Shown: positions 18,965 to 29,891 of the stretch, piece after piece
Layout of the letters: the number at the start of each line of letters is the position of its first letter
Numbering within the stretch: the stretch's first letter is position 1
DNA from: Candidatus Enterococcus ferrettii
GTDB lineage: Bacteria > Bacillota > Bacilli > Lactobacillales > Enterococcaceae
Direction of reading: 5' to 3'
Assembly (NCBI RefSeq): GCF_017377655.1
Contig: NZ_JAFREL010000070.1
Coordinates: 124,001-188,000, forward strand
Length of the DNA stretch: 64,000 bases
The notes under the pieces: model-generated
The model's input: only the letters and a program-made list of their open reading frames with translations
What the model was told of the DNA's origin: nothing
The model's database searches: none
Program-made: the position numbers and the translations under genes

Positions 18965-18987
18965 CCGCGTGGAAACGCGGTTTTTTT
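18965..18987 (+). terminator. Rho-independent terminator after the VOC gene
   Basis: CCGCGT and ACGCGG form a 6-bp GC-rich stem with a GGAA loop and seven T. Confidence 0.85.
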
Positions 18988-19001
18988 GATAGGAGAAAGC
19001 A

Positions 19002-20033
19002 ATGTATCCTGAGACAACCAAAAAAATTAAAGAAAAAATGAAGTTAAAAGCATTCCCCGGGGCCGTTTATTCCTTTATTGAGGGGGAAGAGAGCAGCACC
19101 TCGACAATCGGATTGGCTCAAATTGAGCCTGTTTGTCGGCCGATGAAAGAAAATGCGGTGTTTGATGTAGCCTCATTAACCAAGGTTATCTGTACAACGA
19201 CTATGATGTTAAAGTTATGGGAGCAAGGGGAATTTGAATGGGATCAAACACTGCAGTCTTTACTACCGTCTTTTCAAGATCCGCACATTACATTGAGACA
19301 TTTGTTAACCCATACCTCAGACATTCAAACGTATATTCCCAACCGTGATCAATTGAATGCTCAAGAATTACGGGTTTCTTACCTGACTTTACGATCTGGA
19401 GAAAACCTTGGGAAGCAAGTAAAATATACGGATGCTGGGACAATTCTTTTAGGATTTCTCTTGGAGCACTTGTATCAAGAAAATGTAGTGGACATTTTTC
19501 AAAAAGAAATATTGAAACCACTGGCTATGGAGAACAGCTATTTCTTACCTGAAGTCATCGATGATCGATTTGTACCCACTGAAAAAATTGCTGCCGATAA
19601 AATACTTCAAGGTGTAACCCACGATCCTAAGGCTAGGGTTTTGGCAGAGCATGCTGGAAATGCGGGTTTGTTCACTAATATGGAAGATTTGAAGAAATTT
19701 ACCCAAATGTATTTGAATTTTGGCAGTGTTAACGGTAAGATTTACTTGCACGAAAGTACCATCACTTTTTTATTGTCTGACCGAACTCCATCAGGTAAAA
19801 AAGAGCGAAGTATTGGTTGGGATTTAAAAGCTAGTCCTTTGGATCAGCAGCCGCTACTTTTTCATACAGGCTATACGGGGACATTTATGTTGATTGATTC
19901 GTTGAAGCAATCTGCTTTTCTCTTTTTATCTAATCGGGTACATCCGCAAGACTATCGAAGTGAATACTTACGTCATCGAGATGATATATTAGCAACTTAT
20001 TTAGCAGAACGTGCAGGACTATACCAAAAATAG
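19002..20033 (+). CDS. Serine hydrolase of the beta-lactamase/penicillin-binding (class C) fold
   Basis: 343 residues. Active-site motifs are SLTK (S-x-x-K, in DVASLTKVICTT), YTD in place of the class C Y-x-N, and HTG (H/K-T-G, in LLFHTGYTG). No signal peptide is visible, so it is probably cytoplasmic. Relatives include esterases and D-amino peptidases, and resistance to beta-lactams should not be assumed. It overlaps the ribosome site of manA and is probably co-transcribed with it. Confidence 0.83.
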   Translation: MYPETTKKIKEKMKLKAFPGAVYSFIEGEESSTSTIGLAQIEPVCRPMKENAVFDVASLTKVICTTTMMLKLWEQGEFEWDQTLQSLLPSFQDPHITLRHLLTHTSDIQTYIPNRDQLNAQELRVSYLTLRSGENLGKQVKYTDAGTILLGFLLEHLYQENVVDIFQKEILKPLAMENSYFLPEVIDDRFVPTEKIAADKILQGVTHDPKARVLAEHAGNAGLFTNMEDLKKFTQMYLNFGSVNGKIYLHESTITFLLSDRTPSGKKERSIGWDLKASPLDQQPLLFHTGYTGTFMLIDSLKQSAFLFLSNRVHPQDYRSEYLRHRDDILATYLAERAGLYQK

Positions 20034-20046
20034 AGGAGTAATTGAT

Positions 20047-20994
20047 GTGGAACCATTATTTTTAAAACCTGTGTTTCAAGAAAAAATTTGGGGAGGCAAT
20101 CAGCTTCATACGGTTTTCGGTTTTGATTTACCGAACAACAGTATTGGTGAGGATTGGGCAATTAGTGGCCATCCCCATGGAGTAAGTGTTGTAGAAAACG
20201 GCCCGTATGAAGGTTGGAAATTAGATAAACTGTGGGCAGAACACCGTGAGTTGTTCGGGAATTCTTCGGGAGAGGTATTTCCTTTGTTGACTAAAATTTT
20301 GGATGCTGAAGATGATTTGTCTGTACAGGTTCATCCTGATGATGCTTATGGATTAAAGCATGAGGGTGAATTAGGGAAAACTGAATGTTGGTACATTATT
20401 GATGCTAAACCAGGTGCTGAAATTGTGTATGGTCATAATGCTAAAACCCGTCAAGAATTAGCTGAATGGATCAAAGAAGGTCAATTTGAACGTTTATTAC
20501 GTCGGGTACCAGTGAAAAAAGGAGACTTTTTCTACGTGCCTAGTGGAACGATTCATGCGATTGGTCGCGGGATTATGATTCTGGAAACACAACAAAGCTC
20601 CGATACTACTTATCGTGTTTATGACTATGATCGAAAGGATGACCATGGTAAAAAGCGTGAATTGCACATTCAACAATCAATTGATGTCACTACAGTTCCC
20701 GCAATTAGCCCTGAACTACAAGTTAAAGAGGATAAGCACGGCAATTCTTCGATCATCAATTATTTGGAGACAGAATTCTTCAATGTGTATGAATGGGATG
20801 TTGCAGGCCACCTTTCAGTAGCTAAGAAAGGTTTATATACTTTAATGACAGTGGTAGAGGGATATGGCAATTTAATCATTGATGAACAAAGCTATGAGTT
20901 ACAGCCAGGAACTAGTTGTATCCTTCCATCAGCCATTCAAAAGTGGGCGTTAGAAGGCGAGTTAAAAGTTATCGCTTCTACACCTGGTAAATAG
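20047..20994 (+). CDS. manA: Mannose-6-phosphate isomerase, class I
   Basis: 315 residues that interconvert mannose-6-phosphate and fructose-6-phosphate. Zn ligands are in VQVHPDD, in the E-C-W region (KTECWYII) and in SGTIHAIGRG; the N-terminus has the PVFQEKIWGG signature of the family. GTG 20047 is chosen because GAGGAG (20033-20038) is 8 nt upstream; the longer frame from GTG 20011 would lie within the end of the hydrolase gene. A terminator shared with gatD follows. Confidence 0.93.
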   Translation: MEPLFLKPVFQEKIWGGNQLHTVFGFDLPNNSIGEDWAISGHPHGVSVVENGPYEGWKLDKLWAEHRELFGNSSGEVFPLLTKILDAEDDLSVQVHPDDAYGLKHEGELGKTECWYIIDAKPGAEIVYGHNAKTRQELAEWIKEGQFERLLRRVPVKKGDFFYVPSGTIHAIGRGIMILETQQSSDTTYRVYDYDRKDDHGKKRELHIQQSIDVTTVPAISPELQVKEDKHGNSSIINYLETEFFNVYEWDVAGHLSVAKKGLYTLMTVVEGYGNLIIDEQSYELQPGTSCILPSAIQKWALEGELKVIASTPGK

Positions 20995-21036
20995 AAAAAC
21001 AGCTTGATCCGTGAGATTGTGGATCAAGCTGTTTTT
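20995..21036 (+). terminator. Bidirectional terminator between manA and gatD
   Basis: A perfect 16-bp inverted repeat (AAAAACAGCTTGATCC and its complement) with a 10-nt loop. It serves manA on the plus strand and gatD on the minus strand. Confidence 0.9.
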
Positions 21037-21728
21037 TATTCTGAAGGAAGCTCAGGAAGAACTACCGTTTCGCCGTACTTATTTTTTAAAGCAGTATGTA
21101 AAAGTCTTACTGCTAAAGCTTTATTACGAGAAAGAATCGGTCCGTGGAAGTAAGTACCATAAACATTTTTGTAAATGACTCCTTCACCTTCATCTTCACC
21201 GTTATTCCCTTGACCCTGCACAACTTTGCCTAAAGGGCGTTCACCTTCACCTAAGAACGTTCGGCCATTATGGTTTTCAAAGCCATAGTAGGTTTCATCG
21301 AATTCTTCATTATGAATAATAATGTCCCCGATAAAACGATTATTATCCTGACTTAATGTATAATGATCCAATGCACCTATTCCGTCAATTTTTTCACCAT
21401 TAGCACCGATATAATAATGGCCGAGTAATTGATATCCTCCACAAACAGCCAAAATAACTCCATCGTTTTCAATATATTCAGTTAGTGCTGCTTTCTTTTC
21501 TTGAATGTCTTTAGAGACAATCACTTGTTCATAGTCTTGACCACCACCGATAAAGACTAAATCATATTTTTGAAAGTCAAAGCTTTGATGGATGCTGACA
21601 ATTTCTGTGGTTAATTCAATACCCATTTGTTTAGCATAATACTGAAGCATCAATAAATTACCATTATCACCATAAGTGTTCAAAAGATTTCCGTATAAAT
21701 GTGCCATTGTTAATTGATAATTAGCCAC
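21036..21728 (-). CDS. gatD: Lipid II isoglutaminyl synthase, glutamine amidotransferase subunit
   Basis: About 230 residues. GatD supplies ammonia from glutamine to MurT, which amidates the D-Glu of lipid II, a step needed for normal peptidoglycan cross-linking in Gram-positives. The nucleophile is the Cys in [11 protein letters not shown] and the His is in [14 protein letters not shown] 21728 is chosen because GGAGG is 8 nt upstream; it overlaps the murT stop by 8 nt, as expected for a translationally coupled pair. Confidence 0.92.
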   Translation of the reverse strand: MANYQLTMAHLYGNLLNTYGDNGNLLMLQYYAKQMGIELTTEIVSIHQSFDFQKYDLVFIGGGQDYEQVIVSKDIQEKKAALTEYIENDGVILAVCGGYQLLGHYYIGANGEKIDGIGALDHYTLSQDNNRFIGDIIIHNEEFDETYYGFENHNGRTFLGEGERPLGKVVQGQGNNGEDEGEGVIYKNVYGTYFHGPILSRNKALAVRLLHTALKNKYGETVVLPELPSE

Positions 21729-23073
21729 GATCCATTCCTCCATCGATATAGCCTTTTTGCGCTAGTTCCTTACGCAATTGTAATACAGCAGTATAAGTAG
21801 CTAAGATGTAAACATGTTCTGTTGGAACGGTTTTAATTGCTTCAATTACATCAGAAAGATTATCCTTTTCTGATAAGCGTTCTGGCGGAATACCTGCAAC
21901 CTTTAACCGAAGTGCCATATCTTTGTGACGATCGCCACCAGCAATTACTGCGGGAATATTCATATCTGCGAAAGCTTCGTGATTACCATCCCAAATCCAG
22001 CTGACGTCAATGCCATCAGCATAGTTAGCGTTTAGTAGAGAAACTAATGAGAACGGATAAGGGGCTAAGCCTATCATATCAATTACCTGATTTAAACCAA
22101 CCGGATTTTTGACTAAAACTAGCGTGCATTTTTTGCCGTTAATTGAAAATTCTTCTTGGCGACCAAAGACTTTTTCATCATAGCCCAATCCTTGTCTAAT
22201 CTTTTCGGGAGCAATACTGAAATGCTCTGCTACAGCGGTTGCGGCTAGAGCATTGTAAACATTGTACATTCCGCCAACTTCAATCTTGTATTCCTGATCA
22301 TCAATGACAAAGCTTGAAGAAGTATTGTCCATATCTAACATCTTAGTTAGTTTGTAGTCTAGCTCGGGACGATGGAAACCGCAGTTAGGACAGAAATATT
22401 TACCTAGATTTGCGTAGGTAATCATTTGATAGCGTAAGATATGTTGGCATCTGGGGCACAATAGTCCATCTGTATTATAATGCGCTTCTTGTTCCTCATC
22501 AGGTAAATGATCAAACCCATAATACTTTCTTGGATTTACAGTATCCAGTGAATTAAATATAGGCGAATCACCGTTACAAATAATTGGTGCATTCGGAGAT
22601 TTTGCGGCTCCTTCAACAATCATTTTGTAGGTAGTATAAATTTCCCCATAACGGTCCATTTGATCACGGAAAATATTTGTGAACAAGAACAATTCCGGTT
22701 TAATATATTCGGTTACTTTACTTAAGCTGGCTTCATCAATTTCAAGGACCGCAAATTTCTTAGACCCTTTTTTTCCTTTGGCTTGAAGGAAAGTAGAGAC
22801 AATTCCTTGAGCCATGTTTGCGCCAGTAGGATTAGTCAATACCTGATCAAATTCTTGTTTTAAAATATTAACTGTCAATGCCGTTGTTAAGGTTTTTCCA
22901 TTGGTACCAGTCACTACGACAACGCTGTAGTCTTTTGCTAATGTATCTAAAATATGTGGATCCAACTTTAAGGCCAATTGACCTGGATAACTTGAACCGC
23001 CTTTAAAAAAAGTTTTTAATACCCACTGGGAGGTCTTGCCGGCCGCAATTGCCAGATGACTTCGTAACCCCAT
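21721..23073 (-). CDS. murT: Lipid II isoglutaminyl synthase, Mur ligase subunit
   Basis: 450 residues. It has a Mur-ligase ATP site [11 protein letters not shown] (about residues 52-62), a four-cysteine zinc ribbon (CPRC and CPNC, about 205-230) inserted in the central domain, and the C-terminal DUF1727 domain that contacts GatD. It activates the lipid II D-Glu carboxylate with ATP for amidation. GGAGG is 7 nt upstream of the ATG. The murT-gatD order is standard in Firmicutes. Confidence 0.95.
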   Translation of the reverse strand: MGLRSHLAIAAGKTSQWVLKTFFKGGSSYPGQLALKLDPHILDTLAKDYSVVVVTGTNGKTLTTALTVNILKQEFDQVLTNPTGANMAQGIVSTFLQAKGKKGSKKFAVLEIDEASLSKVTEYIKPELFLFTNIFRDQMDRYGEIYTTYKMIVEGAAKSPNAPIICNGDSPIFNSLDTVNPRKYYGFDHLPDEEQEAHYNTDGLLCPRCQHILRYQMITYANLGKYFCPNCGFHRPELDYKLTKMLDMDNTSSSFVIDDQEYKIEVGGMYNVYNALAATAVAEHFSIAPEKIRQGLGYDEKVFGRQEEFSINGKKCTLVLVKNPVGLNQVIDMIGLAPYPFSLVSLLNANYADGIDVSWIWDGNHEAFADMNIPAVIAGGDRHKDMALRLKVAGIPPERLSEKDNLSDVIEAIKTVPTEHVYILATYTAVLQLRKELAQKGYIDGGMDRG

Positions 23074-23164
23074 TGTACATCCTCCATGTCTTTGAACAAA
23101 TTTAGTTTATCTTATCATACTTGAAAAAAAAGTTTAAATAGCTTTTCTTATTCTTAACTTTTCT

Positions 23165-23192
23165 ACAAAAAAGGCAGGAGCAAGCTCCTACC
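23165..23192 (-). terminator. Terminator of the potassium channel gene
   Basis: On the minus strand GGTAGGAGC, TT, GCTCCTGCC and then six T. It overlaps the last codons of the gene. Confidence 0.75.
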
Positions 23193-24585
23193 CAATAATA
23201 ATCTTTTCTTCTGGATATTCATACCCTAAGTCACGAGTTTCTTTTGGAACAAATAACAATAAAGTGTACAGCATACCGATCCGTCCAATGAACATCAAGA
23301 TAGCAATCATAATCTTTCCGGTTGCCGATAAATCATCAGTGATGCCTAAGGAAAGACCTGTCGTTCCAAATGCCGAAGTTACCTCTACAATAATGGAAAT
23401 TAAGGAGTGTTCTTCTGTGGCTGTCAGAAACAAAATACTGAAAAAGCACATTCCCATGGAAAGCATGAAGACCACCACCGATTTCCGAACATCATTTTGA
23501 GGAATTCGTCGATTGAAAATATTGATATCTTCTTCATTTTTCAAGAATGAGTATAGATACAATCCAATAATAGCAATCGTTGTGGTTCGAATTCCGCCGC
23601 CGACTGAGCTGGGAGAAGCACCAATAAACATCAACATAGAGAAAATGATTAGGGTAGTGTTCTGAAACTGATTCAAATCGTGAATCTGTAAACCCGCATT
23701 TCGGGTAGTCATGGAATAGAAGGCAGAGTTCAACCACTGATCGCCAAAAGAGAGCTGACCAAAGCTGTGATTTTTTTCCAGCAGCCAAATAATGATTGTT
23801 CCACCAACAAACAAAATGATAAATGCCAAAAGTGCAATTTTGGAAAACAAACTAAATCGGAAAGGAATCTTTGAACTTGAACGACGGTGATTAATCCAGC
23901 CATGAAAGTCCATCAATACTGGAAAACCAATTCCGCCAATAAAAATAAGGAACATAATGACAATTAAGAATAAATGGTCATTTGCTAACGGGATAATTGA
24001 GTATCCTGTAACATCAAATCCAGAATTAGTTACGGCAGAGATGGATTGATAAAATCCATAAAAGATCGCTTCACTAATTTTCGTATAATAGCCCATCATA
24101 TAAAAATAGACAGAAAAAAGGGTTCCAAAAATCAATTCTGTACATAAAATCATGGTCAAGGTAATTTTGATTAACAAAACTACTCCGCTTAAGCGCGGCT
24201 GATTCATGTCAGTCATAATCAATTGCCGCTGTTTCAGAGAGATTCTCCGTTTGGAGACAATAAAAAAGAAGGTACTAATCATCATAATACCCAATCCACC
24301 TACGTGGAATAAGACCTCCAGCATGACCACGCCAGCTTCATTAAACACAGAATTAATATCGAAAGTAGTCAGGCCGGTGACTGAGACAGTCGAAATAGCC
24401 ATAAATACCATATCCAAAAATGGAACATGGGCATCTGGCAACCGAAAAACGGGTAAATAGAAAAGAAGTAAAGACAACAGGGTCATGATCAAATAGTAGA
24501 AAACAATAATTTGAATCGATGAGAACCGATTGTCCAATTTGCGTAAACTTCGTTTTAAAAAGTTTAGTCGACGTGAAAAATTCAT
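23188..24585 (-). CDS. ktrB: KtrB/TrkH-type potassium uptake channel subunit
   Basis: 465 residues with four M1-pore-M2 repeats. The selectivity-filter loops are VTGLTTFD, AVTNSGFDVTG, TTRNAGLQ and FGTTGLSLG, each with the conserved Gly. It forms a K+ (or Na+-coupled K+) channel gated by a cytoplasmic KtrA/TrkA ring. No ktrA gene lies in the window, so the regulatory partner must be elsewhere. The gene is monocistronic on the minus strand. Confidence 0.9.
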   Translation of the reverse strand: MNFSRRLNFLKRSLRKLDNRFSSIQIIVFYYLIMTLLSLLLFYLPVFRLPDAHVPFLDMVFMAISTVSVTGLTTFDINSVFNEAGVVMLEVLFHVGGLGIMMISTFFFIVSKRRISLKQRQLIMTDMNQPRLSGVVLLIKITLTMILCTELIFGTLFSVYFYMMGYYTKISEAIFYGFYQSISAVTNSGFDVTGYSIIPLANDHLFLIVIMFLIFIGGIGFPVLMDFHGWINHRRSSSKIPFRFSLFSKIALLAFIILFVGGTIIIWLLEKNHSFGQLSFGDQWLNSAFYSMTTRNAGLQIHDLNQFQNTTLIIFSMLMFIGASPSSVGGGIRTTTIAIIGLYLYSFLKNEEDINIFNRRIPQNDVRKSVVVFMLSMGMCFFSILFLTATEEHSLISIIVEVTSAFGTTGLSLGITDDLSATGKIMIAILMFIGRIGMLYTLLLFVPKETRDLGYEYPEEKIIIG

Positions 24586-24819
24586 GGGGACAATTGACTC
24601 CTTCTATCAATAATTATCACTAGTATATCATGCTTGCAAATAGAAGAAAGAAGAATTCCTCAGTTCTTAGATGAAGGATCAATATCTTTACTAAAATGCC
24701 AAAAATCACGAAAAATTTCTTCTTCTTTTAGAGAATAAGGAGAGAATAGAAAATATGACTGTAAAAAATACTGCTTTTCAGCTATAATACGATAGGAATG
24801 AAGTGAAAGGTGACAAGAG

Positions 24820-25401
24820 ATGGCACAGCTTTTTTTTAAATACGGCGCAATGAACAGTGGGAAGACCATAGAAATTTTAAAGGTTGCTCACAATTATGAA
24901 GAACAAAATAAACCGGTTGTATTGATGACCAGTGGATTGGATACACGGGACGGTGTCGGCATGATTGCTAGCCGAATTGGCCTAAAGCGTCCAGCAACTC
25001 CGATTTTTACTGAAACCAATGTTTATCAATACATTAAGGAATTGGACTATAAACCTTACTGTATTTTAGTTGATGAATCACAGTTTTTGCAAAAGCACCA
25101 TGTATTGGAATTTGCTCAAGTTGTTGATGAATTGGGAATACCGGTAATGGCTTTTGGGCTAAAAAATGATTTTCGAAATGAATTGTTCGAAGGTTCGAAG
25201 TATTTATTATTGTATGCAGATAAATTAGAAGAATTAAAAACGATTTGCTGGTTTTGTCACAAAAAAGCCACAATGAATTTGCATTTTATTGATGGCAAAC
25301 CAGTTTATGAAGGTGATCAAGTGCAGATTGGCGGCAATGAGGCTTATTATCCAGTTTGCCGCAATCACTACCTGCACCCGGAAATTAAGGAGGAAGAATA
25401 G
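24820..25401 (+). CDS. tdk: Thymidine kinase
   Basis: 193 residues. P-loop GAMNSGKT, the Walker B region CILVDESQF, and a zinc-binding lasso domain (CWFCHKK and a later C-x-x-H near CRNHY) are those of type II thymidine kinase, which phosphorylates thymidine to dTMP. It starts a tight operon: the stop is followed at once by the prfA ATG. AAAGGTGA is the ribosome site. Confidence 0.96.
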   Translation: MAQLFFKYGAMNSGKTIEILKVAHNYEEQNKPVVLMTSGLDTRDGVGMIASRIGLKRPATPIFTETNVYQYIKELDYKPYCILVDESQFLQKHHVLEFAQVVDELGIPVMAFGLKNDFRNELFEGSKYLLLYADKLEELKTICWFCHKKATMNLHFIDGKPVYEGDQVQIGGNEAYYPVCRNHYLHPEIKEEE

Positions 25402-26475
25402 ATGTACGATCAGTTACAGAGCATGGAAGATCGTTATGAGGAGCTTGGGGAATTATTAAGTGATCCTGAGGTTGTTACAGATACCCAACGTTTTATGAAG
25501 CTTTCTAAAGAGGAAGCGAGTATTCGTGAAACAGTTGAAACTTACCGTCGCTACAAAAAAGTAATCGAGGGAATCAGCGAAGCAGAAGAACTACTGGGCG
25601 AAAACTTAGAAGCCGATATGGCTGAGATGGCAAAAGAAGAACTGTCTGAGCTAAAGAAAGAAAAAGAAGTTTTAGAAGAAGATATTAAAATTTTACTGCT
25701 GCCTAAGGATCCAAATGATGACAAAAATATCATCATGGAAATTCGTGGAGCAGCTGGTGGCGATGAAGCAGCCCTTTTCGCTGGTGATTTGTTCAATATG
25801 TACCAGCGCTATGCAGAAGCACAAGGCTGGAAAACTGAAGTAATGGATGCCAATGTTACTGGTATCGGTGGTTACAAAGAAGTAATTATGATGATTACCG
25901 GGGACAATGTCTTCTCTAAATTGAAATATGAAAGTGGCGCTCACCGTGTACAACGGGTACCTTCAACTGAATCACAAGGACGGATTCATACATCTACAGC
26001 GACCGTTGTTGTTATGCCAGAAGCAGAAGAAGTTGAAATTGACATTGCTGAAAAAGACATTCGCACAGATATTTACCACGCTTCTGGTGCCGGTGGACAG
26101 CACGTCAATAAGACAGCTTCAGCTGTACGTCTAACCCATATTCCAACAGGCGTAGTTGTAGCAATGCAAGACGAACGCTCACAGCTGAAAAACCGTGAAA
26201 AGGCGATGAAAGTCTTGCGTGCGCGGGTATACGATAAAATTTCACAGGAAGCACAATCTGAATATGATGCAAGTCGTAAATCAGCAGTGGGTACTGGAGA
26301 TCGTTCTGAACGTATCCGGACCTATAATTTTCCACAGAACCGGGTAACGGATCACCGGATTGGCTTGACTATTCAAAAGTTAGACCAAATCTTAACCGGA
26401 AAGCTTGATGAAATCATTGATGCATTGATCCTATATGATCAAACGAAGAAACTGGAAGAGATGCAAAATGGTTAA
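25402..26475 (+). CDS. prfA: Peptide chain release factor 1
   Basis: 357 residues. GGQ motif in [10 protein letters not shown] (PrmC methylates this Gln), and the PxT-type stop-codon recognition region is inside [18 protein letters not shown]1 terminates translation at UAA and UAG. It starts immediately after tdk (AAGGAGG within the tdk end) and overlaps prmC by 8 nt. Confidence 0.97.
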   Translation: MYDQLQSMEDRYEELGELLSDPEVVTDTQRFMKLSKEEASIRETVETYRRYKKVIEGISEAEELLGENLEADMAEMAKEELSELKKEKEVLEEDIKILLLPKDPNDDKNIIMEIRGAAGGDEAALFAGDLFNMYQRYAEAQGWKTEVMDANVTGIGGYKEVIMMITGDNVFSKLKYESGAHRVQRVPSTESQGRIHTSTATVVVMPEAEEVEIDIAEKDIRTDIYHASGAGGQHVNKTASAVRLTHIPTGVVVAMQDERSQLKNREKAMKVLRARVYDKISQEAQSEYDASRKSAVGTGDRSERIRTYNFPQNRVTDHRIGLTIQKLDQILTGKLDEIIDALILYDQTKKLEEMQNG

Positions 26476-27301
26476 AACCTACGTAGAAGTCCTATCAAGG
26501 GCTTCTTCTTTTTTAGAAGAGTCCGGCTTAGAAGGTTATGCTATCGAATATCTTTTCTTGGAGCGTAAAGGCTGGAGCAAAACGCAGTGGCTTTTGCATA
26601 TGCGAGAAGCAATCTCTGCTGAAGAAGAGATGCTTATTCAGGCGGATACTCGGTTGCTGCGTGACCATGTTCCTGCTCAATATATCTTAGGTTACAGTGA
26701 TTTTTTAGGCCATCGATTCAAAGTGACCAAGAATACCTTGATTCCCCGACCGGAAACCGAAGAGCTAGTCATGCTATGTCTAGAACGAAATCGGCAGCGA
26801 GACAATTTGAAAATAGTAGATATTGGTACTGGAACTGGGGCTATTGCAATTAGTTTGAAGCTGGCAAGACCAGATTGGCAGGTTCGAGCTGTTGATATAT
26901 CTGAAGAAGCATTAAATACGGCTAAAGAAAATGCGGATCATCTAGGAGCGAATATCGTATATGAGAGAAGTGATGTTCTATCGGCGATAGATGAACCTCA
27001 AGACATAATAATCAGTAACCCACCCTATATTGGTCAGTCTGAATGGTCATTGATGGATGAAAGTGTTCGAACCTACGAGCCTAAAAAAGCATTATTTGCT
27101 GAGAATGATGGTCTGGCTATCTATCAAAAAATTGCTGAAGAAGCTCCGATAGTTTTAAAACCGGAGGGAATGCTGTTAATGGAAATTGGATTTAAACAAG
27201 GACCGGTGGTAAAAGAAATGATGCAAAAGGCTTTTCCAAGTAAGCTGGTTGAGGTAAAAAAAGATTTAGCAAGGAATGATCGGATAGTCGTTGTTTCCTA
27301 A
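26468..27301 (+). CDS. prmC: Release factor glutamine methyltransferase
   Basis: 277 residues. The SAM-binding fold [14 protein letters not shown], the NPPY catalytic motif ([13 protein letters not shown]) and the N-terminal helical domain are those of PrmC, which methylates Gln of the GGQ loop of RF1 and RF2. ATG 26468 is used; frames starting earlier lie within prfA. The prfA-prmC overlap puts the enzyme next to its substrate. Confidence 0.96.
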   Translation: MVKTYVEVLSRASSFLEESGLEGYAIEYLFLERKGWSKTQWLLHMREAISAEEEMLIQADTRLLRDHVPAQYILGYSDFLGHRFKVTKNTLIPRPETEELVMLCLERNRQRDNLKIVDIGTGTGAIAISLKLARPDWQVRAVDISEEALNTAKENADHLGANIVYERSDVLSAIDEPQDIIISNPPYIGQSEWSLMDESVRTYEPKKALFAENDGLAIYQKIAEEAPIVLKPEGMLLMEIGFKQGPVVKEMMQKAFPSKLVEVKKDLARNDRIVVVS

Positions 27302-27386
27302 AGGAGGATCATGTGGAAAAAAAATTTTTTAAAAGGATAATTCATAAAAAAACACTGATTTACCAAGTAATCGAGCAGCCGAAAAG

Positions 27387-27506
27387 TTATCAACAGAGTT
27401 ATACACACTTGACAAAACTCATTTCCACAGTTCGTGGATAGTCATAATAGAACGCTTGATAGAGTAGGAAAAAAGAAAAAGGGAGCTGTGGATAAACTGT
27501 GGAAAC
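27387..27506. promoter_or_regulatory. Cluster of DnaA-box-like 9-mers
   Basis: Within the prmC-sua5 gap lie TTATCAACA (27387-27395, one mismatch to TTATNCACA), TTATACACA (27399-27407, exact) and TTTCCACA (27422-27429, part of a one-mismatch box). An exact box in reverse, TGTGGATAA (27487-27495), and a partial TGTGGA (27498-27503) follow. A further TTATCCACA lies at about 27830 inside sua5. The density is far above the neighbourhood, but no oriC genes are here. Confidence 0.45.
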
Positions 27507-28512
27507 AAAAATATTTCAATCAGAAGAATTGGACTATGCAGCAAAACTGTTGAAGAACGGGGAATTAGTAGCTTTTCCAACAGAAACGGTCTATGGATTG
27601 GGAGCTGATGCGCTTTTGCCGGAATCTGTCAAGCAGGTATTTCAGGTCAAGGGACGTCCCAGTGATAATCCTTTGATTGTTCATGTTGCTGATTTTGAGA
27701 TGACAAAACCATTTGTGGAAAAGTATCATCCTCTGACCGAAAAAATTGTACAGTATTTTTGGCCAGGTCCATTAACTTTAATTTTTCCAATTAAAAAAAA
27801 CAGTCTGAGTCCTATAGTAACTGGCGGTTTATCCACAGCTGCCTTTCGGATGCCCGACAATAAAAAAACACTCGAATTGATCCAAAAGACTGAAGCACCA
27901 CTGGTGGGGCCTAGTGCAAATACCTCTGGTAAACCTAGTCCTACAACTGCAGAGCATGTTTTTCATGACCTAAAAGGGAAAATAGCTGGGATTTTAGATG
28001 ACGGTGCAACACAAATTGGTGTGGAATCCACCGTACTGGACTTAAGTGGAGAAACCCCAGTCATTTTACGTCCAGGAGCTGTTACCAAGGAAAAATTGGA
28101 GAAAGTGCTCCAAACAAAAATATTCCTAGATAAACATCTAGTCAAGGAAAGCGAGACGCCTAAAGCACCGGGCATGAAGTATAAACACTATGCGCCAGAT
28201 ACTCCAGTCTTAATGGTTGGAGACGAAGATTGGGACCAAGCAATTAAATGGGGACAAAAAAATCGAAAAAGAATGGCATTACTGGCAGGACCCTCAATTG
28301 CAGCTAAATATCAGGTTGCTGACCGTTATGTATTTATGGATGATACTGTTGAAGCAGCAACTCACGGGTTATATAGTGGGTTGCGGGCGCTAGATGAAGC
28401 TGATGGCAGTGATGTGATTTTGGCTCAGGTTTTTACGGAAAACGAATTAGGTGCAGCATACATGAATCGGCTGAAAAAAGCCGCTGCTCAAAATTATTTT
28501 GACAAAAATTAG
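27499..28512 (+). CDS. sua5: Threonylcarbamoyl-AMP synthase (Sua5/YwlC)
   Basis: 337 residues: an N-terminal YrdC domain (about 1-200, with FPTETVYGLGADAL, KGRPSDNPLI and GPSANTSGKPSPT) plus the C-terminal Sua5 domain joined by a linker containing APGMKYKHYAPDTP. It makes threonylcarbamoyl-adenylate for the t6A37 modification of ANN-decoding tRNAs. GTG 27499 is the first in-frame start after a TAA at 27493; the AGGGAG site is 13 nt away, a little far. Confidence 0.93.
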   Translation: METKIFQSEELDYAAKLLKNGELVAFPTETVYGLGADALLPESVKQVFQVKGRPSDNPLIVHVADFEMTKPFVEKYHPLTEKIVQYFWPGPLTLIFPIKKNSLSPIVTGGLSTAAFRMPDNKKTLELIQKTEAPLVGPSANTSGKPSPTTAEHVFHDLKGKIAGILDDGATQIGVESTVLDLSGETPVILRPGAVTKEKLEKVLQTKIFLDKHLVKESETPKAPGMKYKHYAPDTPVLMVGDEDWDQAIKWGQKNRKRMALLAGPSIAAKYQVADRYVFMDDTVEAATHGLYSGLRALDEADGSDVILAQVFTENELGAAYMNRLKKAAAQNYFDKN

Positions 28513-28576
28513 CCAAAACATTCGATTATGTAGTAATCTTTTCGTATACTAGATACAACAATCAGGAAAGGTGAGG

Positions 28577-29821
28577 ATGGATTTGAATTATCAAGCATTA
28601 GATCCCGATTTATGGGAAGCCATAGAGAAAGAAACGCAAAGGCAGCAAAACAATTTGGAGCTGATTGCTTCTGAGAACATTGTTTCTGGAGCGGTTCGTG
28701 CAGCACAAGGCAGTATTTTAACGAATAAGTATGCAGAAGGTTATCCTGGACGTCGATATTACGGAGGCTGCGAATTTGTTGATATCGTGGAAAATCTAGC
28801 GATTGATCGGGCTAAAGAGTTATTTGGAGCAAAATTTGCTAATGTTCAACCACATTCTGGTTCACAGGCGAATCAAGCTGCTTACCTTTCGTTGATCGAA
28901 GCTGGTGATACTGTTTTGGGAATGGATTTGGCAGCTGGCGGACACTTAACACATGGCTCTCCTGTAAACTTTAGCGGGAAAACTTATCATTTTGTTGCTT
29001 ATGGTGTCGATCCATCAACTGAAGTTATTGATTATGAAGTTGTGCGTATTTTAGCGCGTAAACATCAGCCTAAACTGATTATTGCAGGTGCAAGTGCTTA
29101 TAGCCGGACGATTGATTTTGCTCGTTTTCGTGAAATTGCCGACGAGGTAGGAGCAAAATTAATGGTTGATATGGCGCATATTGCTGGTCTAGTAGCTGCT
29201 GGATTGCATCCAAGTCCTGTTCCTTATGCTGACGTGGTAACGACGACGACACACAAAACTTTGCGCGGTCCAAGAGGCGGATTGATTTTGACCAATGATG
29301 AAGATTTGGCTAAAAAAATCAATAGTGCAGTCTTCCCTGGTATTCAAGGTGGACCATTAGAACACGTAATAGCTGCTAAAGCGATTGCTTTGAAAGAAGC
29401 TATGTCAGATGATTTCAAAGACTATTCAAAACAAGTTTTGGAAAATATTCAAGCGATGGTGAAGGTCTTTAACCAGGCACCAGAAAGTCGTGTAATTTCT
29501 GGTGGCAGTGATAACCATCTAATTTTAGTAGATGTTACTGAGTTTGAAATGACTGGTAAAGAGGCAGAACACTTGCTGGATTCGGTTCATATTACTGTTA
29601 ATAAAAACTCGATTCCATTCGAAACGAAGAGTCCTTTCCAAACAAGTGGTATTCGTATCGGCACACCAGCCATTACCAGCCGTGGATTCAAAGAAGAAGA
29701 CGTAAAGAAAATTGCTGAGCTCATTGTTGAAACCTTGCGTTCAAAAGGTGACGAAAGCCGTTTGGATGCAGTAAAAGCAACTGTTTTGGAGTTAACTGAT
29801 AAACATCCAATTATTGACTAG
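28577..29821 (+). CDS. glyA: Serine hydroxymethyltransferase
   Basis: 414 residues. PLP-dependent enzyme that converts serine and tetrahydrofolate to glycine and methylene-THF. The PLP lysine is in [16 protein letters not shown], and the N-terminal ELIASEN and the [14 protein letters not shown] segments are diagnostic. ATG 28577 (AAAGG 5 nt upstream) is preferred to GTG 28571; a TTG at 28583 is also possible. Plus-strand neighbours sua5 and upp may be separate units. Confidence 0.96.
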   Translation: MDLNYQALDPDLWEAIEKETQRQQNNLELIASENIVSGAVRAAQGSILTNKYAEGYPGRRYYGGCEFVDIVENLAIDRAKELFGAKFANVQPHSGSQANQAAYLSLIEAGDTVLGMDLAAGGHLTHGSPVNFSGKTYHFVAYGVDPSTEVIDYEVVRILARKHQPKLIIAGASAYSRTIDFARFREIADEVGAKLMVDMAHIAGLVAAGLHPSPVPYADVVTTTTHKTLRGPRGGLILTNDEDLAKKINSAVFPGIQGGPLEHVIAAKAIALKEAMSDDFKDYSKQVLENIQAMVKVFNQAPESRVISGGSDNHLILVDVTEFEMTGKEAEHLLDSVHITVNKNSIPFETKSPFQTSGIRIGTPAITSRGFKEEDVKKIAELIVETLRSKGDESRLDAVKATVLELTDKHPIID

Positions 29822-29891
29822 CATTATGACTAGTTTTTAAGCAAAGATTACCTTATAATAAGAGTAAATTATAGATGAGGAGCTATTCATT

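Noticed and set aside
19002..20033. Antibiotic resistance beta-lactamase
   Set aside because: It has the fold and S-x-x-K, but no export signal and an altered Y-x-N motif; it looks like a cytoplasmic serine hydrolase of unknown substrate.
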